Shown here piece after piece: positions 41,883-51,211 of a stretch of 64,000 bases of DNA. The first letter of the stretch is position 1. Every line of letters starts with the position of its first letter. Source of the stretch: Janthinobacterium sp. J1-1 (GTDB lineage: Bacteria > Pseudomonadota > Gammaproteobacteria > Burkholderiales > Burkholderiaceae_D); NCBI RefSeq assembly GCF_030944405.1, contig NZ_CP132339.1:1054001-1118000 (forward strand), given 5' to 3'. The position numbers and the translations under genes are program-made. The notes under the pieces are model-generated. The model was not told the DNA's origin, made no database searches, and worked only from the letters and a program-made list of their open reading frames with translations.

Positions 41883-42425
41883 TCAGAAACGGCGATTTTG
41901 CGCGCGCAGGCTTGCTTCGCGTTCCAGGCCGCGGATTTCCTTGACCATCTTGGTCTTGATGCGGTTGCGCTTCAGCGGCGACAGGTATTCCACGAAGACC
42001 TTGCCCAGCAAGTGATCCATTTCATGCTGGATGCACACGCCCAGCAAGCCATCGGCTTCCAGCTCGAACGGCTTGCCCTGACGGTCCAGTGCACGCACCT
42101 TGATGCGGGCCGGGCGCTCGACGCCGTCGTACACGCCCGGCACCGACAGGCAACCTTCATCGTAGACCTGCTTTTCTTCGCTGGCCCAGGTGATTTCCGG
42201 GTTGATGAACACTTGCAGCTGGTTCTTTTCTTCGGTGATGTCGATCACCATCATCTGGATGTGCTGGTCGACTTGCGACGCCGCCAGGCCCACGCCGGGC
42301 GCGTCGTACATGGTTTCGGCCATGTCGTCGATCAGGGTCTGCAACTGGTCGCCAAAGTCGGTGATCGGCTTGGCGACGGTGTGCAGGCGCGGATCGGGGT
42401 AACGCAGGATATTTAAGATGGACAT
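41883..42425 (-). CDS. def: Peptide deformylase
   Basis: A 180-residue metalloenzyme removing the N-formyl group from nascent proteins. All three family motifs are present: [16 protein letters not shown] (metal-ligand Cys) and QHEMDHLLG (HExxH zinc/iron site). Start [14 protein letters not shown]. It is the first gene of a def-fmt operon and diverges from dprA across 255 bp. Confidence 0.97.
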   Translation of the reverse strand: MSILNILRYPDPRLHTVAKPITDFGDQLQTLIDDMAETMYDAPGVGLAASQVDQHIQMMVIDITEEKNQLQVFINPEITWASEEKQVYDEGCLSVPGVYDGVERPARIKVRALDRQGKPFELEADGLLGVCIQHEMDHLLGKVFVEYLSPLKRNRIKTKMVKEIRGLEREASLRAQNRRF

Positions 42426-42680
42426 ACGAATTCGGTAGTTTGGCTGGTTGAATTAGCTGGGCACATGAAGGCTGTGCGCGGCGCTGGATCGCCGGTGGTT
42501 TTGCGCTGATTGAAGGAGAAATTTTATCACAGACGCCCGTCTCGCTGTGCAAGGCAGGCCGTTTGCCGCCAGGAACCGTGCACCGAAGTGTGCACCTTTG
42601 TTGCGCCCGTCGATATCGCCCGCCCCGGTGCGCCGCTACCATGGAAGACGGACGTCGCGGATCGAAGGGGCGAGGGTGTC

Positions 42681-43796
42681 ATGGATGCAAATACGGTGAG
42701 CGAAGACCAGGGCGGCGAACTGGCGTTCTGGCTGCGCCTGCAATGGCTGCCAGGCGTGGGGCCGGTGGCGGCGCGCGCCTTGCTGGCGCGCTTCGGTTTG
42801 CCGCAGGGCATATTTTCCGCGTCCTTCGACGCGCTGCGCGAGGTGGTGCCGGCGGGCGTGGCGCGCGCCATCCTGCAGGCGCCGAGGCCGGTTGCCAACA
42901 GCCAACTGGAACTCACCCTGCAATGGCTGAGCCAGCCCGGCAATGCCGTGCTGACCCTGGCCGACTATGCTTATCCTTCGCTGCTGCTGGAAATTCCCGA
43001 TCCGCCGCTGCTCTTATATGTACGCGGCCGCCCCGAACTGCTGTCGCGCCCCTGCGTGGCGGTGATCGGCAGCCGCAACGCCAGCACCCAGGGCATGCAG
43101 AACGCGGCCGCGTTTGCCGAGGCCTTGAGCCACGCCGGGCTGACGATCGTGTCCGGCCTGGCGCTGGGCATCGACACCCATGCGCACGAGGGCGGCTTGC
43201 GCGGCGAGGGCGCCACGGTGGCGGTGATCGGCACGGGCGCCGATCTGGTCTATCCCCGGCGCAACCTTGATCTGGCGCAAAGGATTGCCGCGCAAGGCTG
43301 CATCGTCAGCGAATATGCGCTGGGCTTGCCCGCCATTCCCAGCAATTTTCCACGCCGCAATCGCCTGATCAGCGGCCTGGCGCGCGGCGTGCTGGTGATC
43401 GAGGCGGCGGCGCAGTCCGGTTCATTGATCACGGCGCGCCTGGCCGGCGAGTACGGGCGAGATGTCTATGCCTTGCCGGGCTCGATCCATGCCACCCTGG
43501 CCAAGGGTTGCCACGCCCTGATCAAGCAGGGCGCCAAGCTGGTCGATTCGGTCGACGACGTGCTGCAGGAACTGCAGTGGCCCGCTGCCGCCGGCACGGT
43601 GGCGCCGGCCCACCCGCTCCTGACTGCGCCGGCCCATCCCTTGCTGGCCGCGCTGGGCCACGACCCCTGCGACGCCGACACCCTCGCCGCGCGCAGCAGC
43701 CTGGCGATGGCCGAGGTGATGGGCGAACTGCTGGCGCTGGAAATGGCGGGGCTGGTGGAGCGCTTGCCGGGAGGACTGTTTCAACGCTGCAAATGA
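42681..43796 (+). CDS. dprA: DNA-processing protein DprA
   Basis: A 371-residue protein that loads RecA on incoming single-stranded DNA during natural transformation. It has an N-terminal helical SAM-like domain (LQWLPGVGPVAARALLARFG), the Rossmann-fold DprA domain with VIGSRNAS, SGLALGIDTHAHEGGL, PRRNRLISGLARG and EAAAQSGSLITARLA, and a C-terminal winged-helix (DML1-like). The ATG at 42681 follows GGGGCGAGGG; the open frame extends upstream but without family similarity. smg follows 94 bp later. Confidence 0.95.
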   Translation: MDANTVSEDQGGELAFWLRLQWLPGVGPVAARALLARFGLPQGIFSASFDALREVVPAGVARAILQAPRPVANSQLELTLQWLSQPGNAVLTLADYAYPSLLLEIPDPPLLLYVRGRPELLSRPCVAVIGSRNASTQGMQNAAAFAEALSHAGLTIVSGLALGIDTHAHEGGLRGEGATVAVIGTGADLVYPRRNLDLAQRIAAQGCIVSEYALGLPAIPSNFPRRNRLISGLARGVLVIEAAAQSGSLITARLAGEYGRDVYALPGSIHATLAKGCHALIKQGAKLVDSVDDVLQELQWPAAAGTVAPAHPLLTAPAHPLLAALGHDPCDADTLAARSSLAMAEVMGELLALEMAGLVERLPGGLFQRCK

Positions 43797-43890
43797 CAGC
43801 TTGTCACTTGTGTGGCGGCCTTGCCGCACGGCGCCGCTTTGTCCGCTGGCGCACTTGTGTCGCAGCGAGCTTAGCTGATAGAGTAGAGTC

Positions 43891-44355
43891 ATGTTCGATA
43901 TCCTGGTTTATCTCTACGAGACTTATTATCGCCCCGATGCCTGCCCCGAGCCGGCGGCGCTGGCGCGCAAGCTGTCGGCTGTCGGCTTTGATGACGTGGA
44001 GATCTCCGAAGCGCTGGTCTGGCTGACCGACCTGAACGCGATGGCGGGCGCCGAGCAAGTCCTGACCGCCAGTTCCACCGGTACGCGTTTTTACGTTCAG
44101 CAAGAAAGCGACGTGCTGGGCACGGCCGCCATCGGCTTTATCCAGTTCCTCGAAAGCGCCAAGGTATTGTCGCCGCTGCAGCGCGAAATCGTCATCGAAC
44201 GGGCGCTGGCCCTCGATGAAGCGCCCGTCACTTTGGGCAAGCTGAAAGTCATCGTGCTGATGCTGCTGTGGAGCCAGGGCAAGGAGCCGGACGCGCTGAT
44301 GTTCGACGACCTGTTCGGTTCCGACGAAGAATTATCGCCCCGCCTGCTACACTGA
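43891..44355 (+). CDS. smg: Smg family protein (DUF494)
   Basis: A 154-residue cytoplasmic helical protein starting [20 protein letters not shown], with the family pattern [18 protein letters not shown] and AIGFIQFLE. The function of Smg is unknown. The order dprA-smg-topB is a conserved betaproteobacterial block. 259 bp separate it from topB. Confidence 0.92.
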   Translation: MFDILVYLYETYYRPDACPEPAALARKLSAVGFDDVEISEALVWLTDLNAMAGAEQVLTASSTGTRFYVQQESDVLGTAAIGFIQFLESAKVLSPLQREIVIERALALDEAPVTLGKLKVIVLMLLWSQGKEPDALMFDDLFGSDEELSPRLLH

Positions 44356-44614
44356 ATACAGCAAGGCGGCCTGGCCCTTGCCTGCCGCCCGCCGCCTTTT
44401 GCCCACCTGACTGTCTGCCCCGTGCCTGCATTTGCTCCTGCGCATTGTTGTCTTTAGATAACTTGCGGTTTTCTTGCCAAGGCGCTTATCATTGGCCGCT
44501 TGACAAGACCACAAGTCACACGGCCCCGCGCAGACAAAAGCGTCGGCGCCCGGCAATGCACTGTATGATGCGCATGCTGACACTATCCTAGAGCATTTTT
44601 CGAGACTAATAACT

Positions 44615-47272
44615 ATGACAAAAACCCTCATCATCGCCGAGAAGCCTTCTGTCGCGAACGATATCGCGAAGACGCTTGGCGGCTTTACCAAGCACGATGA
44701 GTACTTTGAATCGGATGAATACGTCCTGTCGTCGGCGGTTGGCCACTTGCTGGAAATCGCCGTGCCGGAAGAATTCGACGTCAAGCGCGGCAAATGGAGT
44801 TTCGCGCACCTGCCGATGATACCGCCGTATTTCGCGCTGAACCCGATCGCCAAGACGGAAGCGCGCCTCAAAGTATTGAACAAGCTGATCAAGCGCAAAG
44901 ACGTGACCACCCTGATCAACGCCTGCGATGCCGGGCGCGAAGGCGAGCTGATTTTTCGCCTGATCGCGCAAAACGCCAAAGCCAAGCAGCCGGTCAAGCG
45001 GCTGTGGCTGCAGTCGATGACGCCGGGCGCCATCCGCGACGGTTTTTCGCACCTGCGCAGCGACGAAGAAATGCTGCCGCTGGCCGATGCGGCGCGTTGC
45101 CGTTCTGAAGCGGACTGGCTGATCGGCATCAACGGCACCCGCGCCATGACGGCGTTCAACTCGAAAGAGGGCGGCTTTTACCTGACCACCGTGGGCCGCG
45201 TGCAGACGCCGACCCTGTCGATCGTGGTCGAACGCGAAGACAAGATCAAGAAATTCGTGCCGCGCGACTTCTGGGAAGTGCGCGCCGAATTCGTTTGCGC
45301 GGCCGGCATCTACGAAGGCCGCTGGCTCGACACCAAGTTCAAGAAGGACGAGAACGATCCGGAAAAACGCGCCGAGCGTCTGTGGAGCAAGGCGGCGGCC
45401 GATTCGATCGCCACTGCCTGCCGTGGCCGCCAGGGCATCGTCACGGAAGAATCGAAACCGACCACCTCGATGGCGCCGGGCCTGTTCGACCTGACCAGCC
45501 TGCAGCGTGAAGCGAACTCGCGTTTCGGTTTTTCCGCCAAGAACACGCTGGGCCTGGCCCAGGCGCTGTATGAAAAGCACAAGGTGCTGACGTACCCGCG
45601 TACCGATTCGCGCCACCTGCCGGAAGACTATATGCCGACCGTGCTGCAGGCGCTGGAAACGGTCAAGGACAACAGCAACTACCACCAGTTCGCCAAGCAG
45701 ATCATCGACAAGGGCTGGGTCAAGCCGAACAAGCGCATCTTCGACAACACGAAGATCTCGGATCACTTCGCGATCATCCCAACCACCATCGCGCCGAAGA
45801 ACCTGTCCGAGCCGGAACAGAAACTGTACGACCTGGTCACGCGCCGCTTCATGGCCGTGTTCTTCCCGCCTGCCGAGTTCCAGGTCACCACCCGTTACAC
45901 GGAAGTGTCCGGCCATCAGTTCAAGACCGAAGGCAAGGTCATGACCAATCCGGGCTGGCTGGCGATCTACGGCAAGGAAGCGTCGACCGACGCCGACAAG
46001 GAAAGCAATGGCAACGGCAACCTGGTGCCGGTCGCCAAGGGCGAAAAAGTGCAGACCGAAAGCGTCAGCGCCAATGGCCTGGTGACGAAACCGCCAGCGC
46101 GCTATACCGAGGCGACCTTGCTGTCGGCCATGGAAGGCGCGGGCAAGCTGATCGACGACGACGAGCTGCGCGATGCGATGGCCGGCAAGGGGCTCGGCAC
46201 GCCGGCCACGCGCGCGGCCACCATCGAGGGCTTGCTGACGGAACGCTATCTGCTGCGCGAAGGCCGTGAGCTGATGCCGACCGCCAAGGCATCCCAATTG
46301 ATGACCTTGCTCAAGGGCCTGGGCGTCAATGAACTGACGGCGCCGGAGCTGACGGGCGAGTGGGAATACAAGCTGTCGCAGATGGAAAAAGGCAAGATTT
46401 CGCGCGATGAATTCATGCGTGAAATCGCGCAGATGACGCAAATCATCGTCAAGCGCGCCAAGGAATACGACAACGACACGATTCCGGGCGAGTACGCCAC
46501 CCTGGAAACGCCATGCCCGAACTGCCAGAGCGTGGTCAAGGAAAACTACCGCCGCTTTGCCTGCACCAAGTGCGAGTTCTCGATGAGCAAGACGCCGGGT
46601 TCGCGCCAGTTCGAGATCGCGGAAGTGGAACAATTGCTGAAGGACCGTACCATCGGCCCGTTGCAAGGTTTCCGCTCTAAAATGGGCCGTCCGTTTGCCG
46701 CGATTTTGCGCATCGTGCGCGATGAAGAGATCAAGAATTTCAAACTGGAATTCGATTTCGGCCAGAACGACGAGAGCGAAGACGGCGAAGGCGTCGACTT
46801 CACGGGCCAGACGGCGCTGGGACCTTGTCCCAAGTGCAATGGCGGCGTGTATGAAATGGGCCTGGCCTATGTGTGCGAACACAGCGTGGCCAAACCCAAG
46901 ACGTGCGACTTCCGCAGCGGCCGCATCATCCTGCAGCAGGAAATCTTGCCGGAACAAATGGCAAAACTGCTTAACGATGGCAAGACCGACCTGCTGCCCG
47001 GCTTTGTTTCGCAGCGCACGCGCCGTCCGTTCAAGGCTTTCCTGGTGCGCGGCAAGGATGGCAAGGTAAGCTTCGAGTTCGAAGAACGCAAGGCCAAGCC
47101 GGGCGCCAAGGCGCCAGCCAAGGGCAAGGCGGCGACCGAAGTCGAGGGCGAAGAAGCTGCGGCGCCGGTGAAAAAAGCGGCCGTCAAGAAGGCGCCGGCC
47201 AAAAAAGCCACGGCGGTGAAAAAGCCGGCGGTGAAAAAAGCGCCCGCCAAGAAGGCCGCGGCGGCCGAGTAA
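44615..47272 (+). CDS. topB: DNA topoisomerase III
   Basis: An 885-residue type IA topoisomerase. It begins MTKTLIIAEKPSVANDIAK, with TOPRIM acidic motif NACDAGREGELIFR and active-site Tyr in YPRTDSR (about residue 327). C-terminal zinc-ribbon modules contain CPNCQSVV...CTKCEFS and CPKCNGGV. The last ~50 residues are a Lys/Ala/Pro repeat tail (VKKAPAKKA type), probably for nonspecific DNA binding. It relaxes and decatenates DNA. A strong terminator follows, disrupted at its T-tract by an insertion sequence. Confidence 0.96.
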   Translation: MTKTLIIAEKPSVANDIAKTLGGFTKHDEYFESDEYVLSSAVGHLLEIAVPEEFDVKRGKWSFAHLPMIPPYFALNPIAKTEARLKVLNKLIKRKDVTTLINACDAGREGELIFRLIAQNAKAKQPVKRLWLQSMTPGAIRDGFSHLRSDEEMLPLADAARCRSEADWLIGINGTRAMTAFNSKEGGFYLTTVGRVQTPTLSIVVEREDKIKKFVPRDFWEVRAEFVCAAGIYEGRWLDTKFKKDENDPEKRAERLWSKAAADSIATACRGRQGIVTEESKPTTSMAPGLFDLTSLQREANSRFGFSAKNTLGLAQALYEKHKVLTYPRTDSRHLPEDYMPTVLQALETVKDNSNYHQFAKQIIDKGWVKPNKRIFDNTKISDHFAIIPTTIAPKNLSEPEQKLYDLVTRRFMAVFFPPAEFQVTTRYTEVSGHQFKTEGKVMTNPGWLAIYGKEASTDADKESNGNGNLVPVAKGEKVQTESVSANGLVTKPPARYTEATLLSAMEGAGKLIDDDELRDAMAGKGLGTPATRAATIEGLLTERYLLREGRELMPTAKASQLMTLLKGLGVNELTAPELTGEWEYKLSQMEKGKISRDEFMREIAQMTQIIVKRAKEYDNDTIPGEYATLETPCPNCQSVVKENYRRFACTKCEFSMSKTPGSRQFEIAEVEQLLKDRTIGPLQGFRSKMGRPFAAILRIVRDEEIKNFKLEFDFGQNDESEDGEGVDFTGQTALGPCPKCNGGVYEMGLAYVCEHSVAKPKTCDFRSGRIILQQEILPEQMAKLLNDGKTDLLPGFVSQRTRRPFKAFLVRGKDGKVSFEFEERKAKPGAKAPAKGKAATEVEGEEAAAPVKKAAVKKAPAKKATAVKKPAVKKAPAKKAAAAE

Positions 47273-47290
47273 GCAGCAGTTTGCAGCAAG

Positions 47291-47321
47291 CAAAAAGCCA
47301 GGGACATCCCTGGCTTTTTTT
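47291..47321 (+). terminator. topB rho-independent terminator
   Basis: AAAAAGCCAGGGA pairs with CCCTGGCTTTTT around a short loop, followed by a T run ending at 47321. The insertion sequence begins immediately after the T run. Confidence 0.85.
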
Positions 47322-47416
47322 CTAGGGCGGCACATTCTGCTTACCTCTCCCGCGGGCACTATTGAAGCGCGTTGCTGTCCAAGGTCGCATGGGAATCTTC
47401 CTCAAGGAGAGCGATC

Positions 47417-48415
47417 ATGTCAGGACGTCCTATCCGTGGCGAAGCCGAGTGTCAGTACACGCTGGCACTTCAATGCGCCGACTGCGCCGCATGCGCACAG
47501 CGCATGCCGACGACATATACCAAGACCCGCAAGCTGGTGACGATGCATGGGCTGATCCAGTTGCGCTTGCAAATCCGCCGCTGCGAGAATGCCCAATGCC
47601 CGCGCTTCCATCAAGTCTGCCATCCCGAGGAAGAAGGCCGCTGGGCGTTACCCAAGCAGGAATTCAGCTTCGATGTGGTGCTGCGCGTGGGGCAGTTGCG
47701 TTATCGCGAACATCGCTCTTGTCCCGAGATCTTCCAGCAGTTGCGCCAGGAAGGTGTCGACCTGGCCGAACGCAGCGTCTCGAACCTGCTGACGCAGTAC
47801 GATATTCTGCTCAGCCTGGCACTCGATACCTTGCCCGAACGCGCCGCGCAACTGGCTGCCCAGGGACGCGCGATCCTTGCCATTGACGGCCTGCAGCCCG
47901 ATGTGGGCCATGAGGTCTTGTGGGTGGTACGCGACACGCTGTCCGGGCAAGTGCTGTGCGCGCGCAGCCTGCTGTCATCGGCGCGTGCCGAGCTGCAATG
48001 CCTGCTGGCCGACGTGACGGCCGCCCTGCCGGTGCCCGTGGTGGCGGTCGTGTCCGACGGCCAGCACAGTATCCGCCAGGCGGTCGCTGCCGCCCTGCCC
48101 GGGGTGCCGCATCAACTGTGCCAATTTCACTACTTGAAGGAAGCGGCGCGTCCCTTGTGGGAGGCGGACCGGCATGCCAAGAAAGAGCTCAAGAAACTGG
48201 TGCGTGGTGTGCGCCCGCTGGAACGCGTTGCCGAACAACGGCCCGGGCCGACCGGCGAAGTCGCCCTGGGATACTGCGCGGCGGTGCGCAGCGCGCTGAC
48301 CGATGACGCGCGCGCACCGCTGGTCTTTGGCGGCTTGCGCTTGCACGAACAGCTCTCCGGCATCCATGCCAGCGCGCGGCGCGCCGCGCAAAAAAGGGGG
48401 CGCCCACGGAAGTGA
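47417..48415 (+). CDS. Transposase, N-terminal frame
   Basis: A 332-residue frame starting MSGRPIRGEAECQYTL after a good AAGGAGA. The N-terminus has paired cysteines (CADCAAC, RRCENAQC) resembling a zinc-ribbon DNA-binding domain. DDE-type elements follow: LAIDGLQPDVG (first Asp), VVSDGQHSI (second Asp) and CQFHYLKEAARPLW. The frame ends early in a basic tail after an A6G5 run at 48390-48400. The remaining third of the protein continues in the -1 frame (48412-49023). The complete product requires a -1 shift, so the gene is either frameshift-controlled or broken by one base. Confidence 0.75.
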   Translation: MSGRPIRGEAECQYTLALQCADCAACAQRMPTTYTKTRKLVTMHGLIQLRLQIRRCENAQCPRFHQVCHPEEEGRWALPKQEFSFDVVLRVGQLRYREHRSCPEIFQQLRQEGVDLAERSVSNLLTQYDILLSLALDTLPERAAQLAAQGRAILAIDGLQPDVGHEVLWVVRDTLSGQVLCARSLLSSARAELQCLLADVTAALPVPVVAVVSDGQHSIRQAVAAALPGVPHQLCQFHYLKEAARPLWEADRHAKKELKKLVRGVRPLERVAEQRPGPTGEVALGYCAAVRSALTDDARAPLVFGGLRLHEQLSGIHASARRAAQKRGRPRK

Positions 48416-49023
48416 AGCGCCTGGCCGGCATGCTCGGGCGCGCCCTGAGCAGTACCGCACGATGGTGGCCGCAGGTGGCGCAAGGCGCGGCCTGGGTGCA
48501 GGGCGCGAGTGCGATCCTGCGCAATGACGAGGGGCTATCGGCGGATGCGCTCATGGTGCGTTATCGGGACTGGCTCGCGCAAATGGACAGCGCCACGGAG
48601 TGCCCCGACCTGCCCGACACCTTGCGCAAGGCCCTGTCGCACTTCGTCAAGGTGAGCGCCAGTTACGGCGGCGATGTGTTCCATTGTTACCGCATTGCCG
48701 GACTGCCCCGCACGAACAATGCGCTGGAGCAGGCCTTCGGCAGCCTGCGCTACCACGAACGGCGTGCCAGTGGCCGCAAGGTGGCCTCGCCTTCACTGGT
48801 GCTCAGTGGCAGTGTGCGCATGCCGGCAGCGCTGTTTACCCGGACCGGCACGGTGACGCGCGACATGCTCGCCGCCGTACCGCAAGACCGATGGCGCGCG
48901 ACGCGCGCCGACCTGGAGCGGCGTCGCCAGGCGCGCTGCCAGCGCCATCGTTTCCGCAAGGATCCCGCCCACTATCTGGCGGGACTGGAGAAACTGTGCG
49001 ATGAGCTAAATGTGCTGACCTAG
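48412..49023 (+). CDS. Transposase, C-terminal frame (-1 relative to upstream frame)
   Basis: A 203-residue frame. Reading backwards it stays open to the A-run (AAKKGAPTEVKRLAG), giving a smooth join with the N-terminal frame. It holds the DDE-type glutamate region TNNALEQAFGSLRYHERRASGRK and a basic C-terminus (RRRQARCQRHRFRKD). On its own its start would be a GTG at 48412 overlapping the upstream TGA by two bases; fusion by frameshift is more likely than independent initiation. It ends TAG at 49021-49023 within the right terminal repeat. Confidence 0.7.
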   Translation: MKRLAGMLGRALSSTARWWPQVAQGAAWVQGASAILRNDEGLSADALMVRYRDWLAQMDSATECPDLPDTLRKALSHFVKVSASYGGDVFHCYRIAGLPRTNNALEQAFGSLRYHERRASGRKVASPSLVLSGSVRMPAALFTRTGTVTRDMLAAVPQDRWRATRADLERRRQARCQRHRFRKDPAHYLAGLEKLCDELNVLT

Positions 49024-49078
49024 TTTTTTTTGTCTGTCGAACGTCGGCCGGCAGCTTGCGGCATCATTGTAAATACCT

Positions 49079-49098
49079 ATTGAATCGATAAAATCAAT
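49079..49098. promoter_or_regulatory. Candidate operator upstream of katA
   Basis: ATTGA at 49079-49083 pairs with TCAAT at 49094-49098 around an A/T-rich centre, 66 bp from the catalase ATG. A LysR-type regulator such as OxyR would fit by position, but the OxyR consensus is not clearly met. Confidence 0.3.
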
Positions 49099-49163
49099 TA
49101 TCTTTTCCTTTATTGCTGCGCTCGTTACACTGTATCCATCAGTCACCAACGAAGGAAAGCACC

Positions 49164-50636
49164 ATGAGCACGCCGCCGCCAAATACTCCCCTGTCCACCG
49201 CTTCCGGCATTCCGCTGGCCGATAACCAGAATTCCGCCAGCGCCGGTGCGCGCGGGCCCTTGCTGTTGCAGGATTTTCATCTGCTGGAAAAACTCCAGCA
49301 TTTCAACCGCGAGCGCATTCCCGAGCGCGTGGTGCATGCAAAAGGTTCCGGCGCCTACGGCACGTTTACCGTCACGCACGATATTTCCGCCTATACCAAG
49401 GCCAGGCTGTTCAGTGAAGTGGGCAAGCAGACGGCCACCTTCGCGCGCTTTTCCACCGTGGGTGGCGAACGCGGCAGCGCCGACACCGAACGCGATCCGC
49501 GCGGCTTCGCCCTGCGCTTCTATACCGAAGAGGGCAACTGGGACCTGGTCGGCAACAATACGCCGATGTTCTTCATCAAGGACCCGATCAAGTTCCCCGA
49601 CTTTATCCATACGCAAAAGCGCGACCCGCACAGCAATCTGAAATCGGCCGAGATGATGTTCGACTTCTGGAGCCATGCGCCGGAAAGCCTGCACCAGGTC
49701 ACCATGCTGTTTTCGGACCGCGGCACGCCCGACGGCTACCGCCACATGGATGGCTTCGGCAGCCACACGTACAGCCTGATCAATGCCGACGGCCAGCGCG
49801 TCTACGTGAAATGGCATTTCAAGACGCGCCAGGGCATCAAAAACTTGCCGGCTGCCGAAGCGGGCCGCCTGGCCGGTGCCGATCCGGACTACGCCCAGCG
49901 CGACCTGTTCGGCGCCATCGAACGGGGCGACTTCCCGCAGTGGGAGGTCAAGCTGCAGGTGGCGACCGAGGCGCAACTCGTCGAGTGGGAACAGCGCACG
50001 GGCTGGAATCCGTTCGACCTGACGAAAGTGTGGCCGCATGCGGATTTCCCATTGCTGCCGGTCGGCATCTTTGAACTGAACCGCAATCCGGACAATTACC
50101 ACGCGGAAGTGGAGCAGGCGGCGTTTTCGCCGGCCAATGCCGTGCCGGGCATGGGCTATTCGCCCGACAAGATGCTGCAAGGCCGCTTGTTTGCCTACCA
50201 CGACGCCCAGCTGTACCGGGTCGGCACCAATCACCAGCATTTGCCGGTGAACGCGGCGCGCTGCCCTTTTCATAACCAGCAGCGCGACGGCGCGATGGCG
50301 GTCAACAACGGTGGTTCGGCGCGCAATTACGCCAATGTGGCCGCGGCCGGCAGCGCGCCGCAGGGCCTGGGCCATGGCGAGCCGGCCCTGGCGCTCGATG
50401 GCGGCGCGGCGCGCTACGATGGCCGTGGCACGGAAGACGACTACACGCAGGCCGGCAATCTGTTCCGCCTGCTGACGCCAGAGGGCAAGCAGAACCTGTT
50501 CGATAACCTGGCCGGTCCCTTGAGTCTGGTGCGTGAGGAAACCTTGCAACGCCAGCTGGCCCATTTCGACCAGGCTGATCCGGCCTACGGTGCCGGTGTG
50601 CGGGCCGCCCTGCAGGCGATCGGCAAGCAGGCGTAA
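49164..50636 (+). CDS. katA: Monofunctional haem catalase
   Basis: A 490-residue small-subunit catalase disproportionating hydrogen peroxide. It has the distal His in ERVVHAKGSGAYG (His58), the distal Asn in VGNNTPMFF (Asn131/132) and the proximal haem ligand Tyr in RLFAYHDAQLYR (Tyr345), with R-F-S-T in FARFSTVGGERGSADTERDPRG. No signal peptide, so cytoplasmic. The start MSTPPPNTP at 49164 follows GAAGGAAAG. An A/T-rich promoter region with an inverted repeat lies between it and the insertion sequence. Confidence 0.96.
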   Translation: MSTPPPNTPLSTASGIPLADNQNSASAGARGPLLLQDFHLLEKLQHFNRERIPERVVHAKGSGAYGTFTVTHDISAYTKARLFSEVGKQTATFARFSTVGGERGSADTERDPRGFALRFYTEEGNWDLVGNNTPMFFIKDPIKFPDFIHTQKRDPHSNLKSAEMMFDFWSHAPESLHQVTMLFSDRGTPDGYRHMDGFGSHTYSLINADGQRVYVKWHFKTRQGIKNLPAAEAGRLAGADPDYAQRDLFGAIERGDFPQWEVKLQVATEAQLVEWEQRTGWNPFDLTKVWPHADFPLLPVGIFELNRNPDNYHAEVEQAAFSPANAVPGMGYSPDKMLQGRLFAYHDAQLYRVGTNHQHLPVNAARCPFHNQQRDGAMAVNNGGSARNYANVAAAGSAPQGLGHGEPALALDGGAARYDGRGTEDDYTQAGNLFRLLTPEGKQNLFDNLAGPLSLVREETLQRQLAHFDQADPAYGAGVRAALQAIGKQA

Positions 50637-50643
50637 GCCGCTG

Positions 50644-50670
50644 GCCCGTCCGGCATCGTGCCGGGCGGGC
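50644..50670 (+). terminator. Hairpin after katA
   Basis: GCCCGTCCGGCA pairs with TGCCGGGCGGGC around a TCG loop, 8 bp after the catalase stop. No long T-tract follows. Confidence 0.55.
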
Positions 50671-50798
50671 TTGATATTGCGCAAGGTCAAGCTGTCATTA
50701 AATATTGCCGTGTGGACATAATTGCCGACCATGCGTAGACTAGGCCGTCTGATGATCGCGCCGCCGCTTTGGTAGCGTGCAGGCTAGAAAGTTTGACG

Positions 50799-51185
50799 AT
50801 GAATATGGCAAAGTTGACCGTGCATGGGGACGACCTCACGCTCAAGTCCATCCTGGAAGTCCTGCCGACCGAGCCCGAGCGCCAGTGGCGCAAGGGCGAG
50901 CCGAAAGGCGCGGGCCGCGTGTATCTCGATTCCGGTTTCGAACTGCTGGTGGCGCAGGCCAGCCAGGCGCAGGTCTTGCCCTCGCGCATACGCAGCTATT
51001 TGTCCGAATGCCGCTCGCGCGGCGTCACCTTCAGCATGCCGCGCATCGTGGCCGAGCTGCAATTTGAATTGCGCGGTGGCGAATCGCCAGGTGCCTCGAC
51101 GGCGGTGCCGCTGGACTTGCCGCTGGGCGACCTGGCCGTCTTCAGCGAAATGGGCATCAGCCTGAGCGTGGCCACCCGCGCCTGA
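50799..51185 (+). CDS. DUF4279-like protein
   Basis: A 128-residue cytoplasmic protein starting MNMAKLTVHGDDLTLKSIL. The order 'LTLKSILEVLPTEPERQWRKGEPK', then GFELLVA, then PLGDLAVFSEMGISLSV resembles DUF4279 immunity-like proteins (an N-terminal Gly-x-Pro-like turn followed by a KGEP element and a final strand-helix-strand), but the match is by eye. No partner toxin is adjacent. A second ATG two codons later is equally possible. Confidence 0.55.
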   Translation: MNMAKLTVHGDDLTLKSILEVLPTEPERQWRKGEPKGAGRVYLDSGFELLVAQASQAQVLPSRIRSYLSECRSRGVTFSMPRIVAELQFELRGGESPGASTAVPLDLPLGDLAVFSEMGISLSVATRA

Positions 51186-51211
51186 TACCCTGGCCTGGCC
51201 TGGCCTGGCGC

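Larger units (their letters stand above)
47322..49023 (+). mobile_element. Insertion sequence of unassigned family, 1702 bp
   Basis: Imperfect terminal inverted repeats match at 18 of 24 positions. The left end starts CTAGGGCGGCACATT (47322-47336) and the right end, read inward on the minus strand, starts CTAGGTCAGCACATT (49023-49009). Both ends are flanked by T runs (7 on the left, 8 on the right), consistent with insertion into the topB terminator's T-tract and a target duplication hidden in the T's. The element carries one transposase read in two frames. The stop TAG of its second frame lies inside the right repeat. Confidence 0.8.

Noticed and set aside
42510..42680. Upstream extension of the dprA frame
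   Set aside because: The extra 57 codons have no DprA similarity; the ATG at 42681 has a better ribosome site.
47315..49031. An 8-bp target duplication flanking the insertion sequence
   Set aside because: The flanks are T runs of unequal length (7 and 8), so no duplication size can be claimed.
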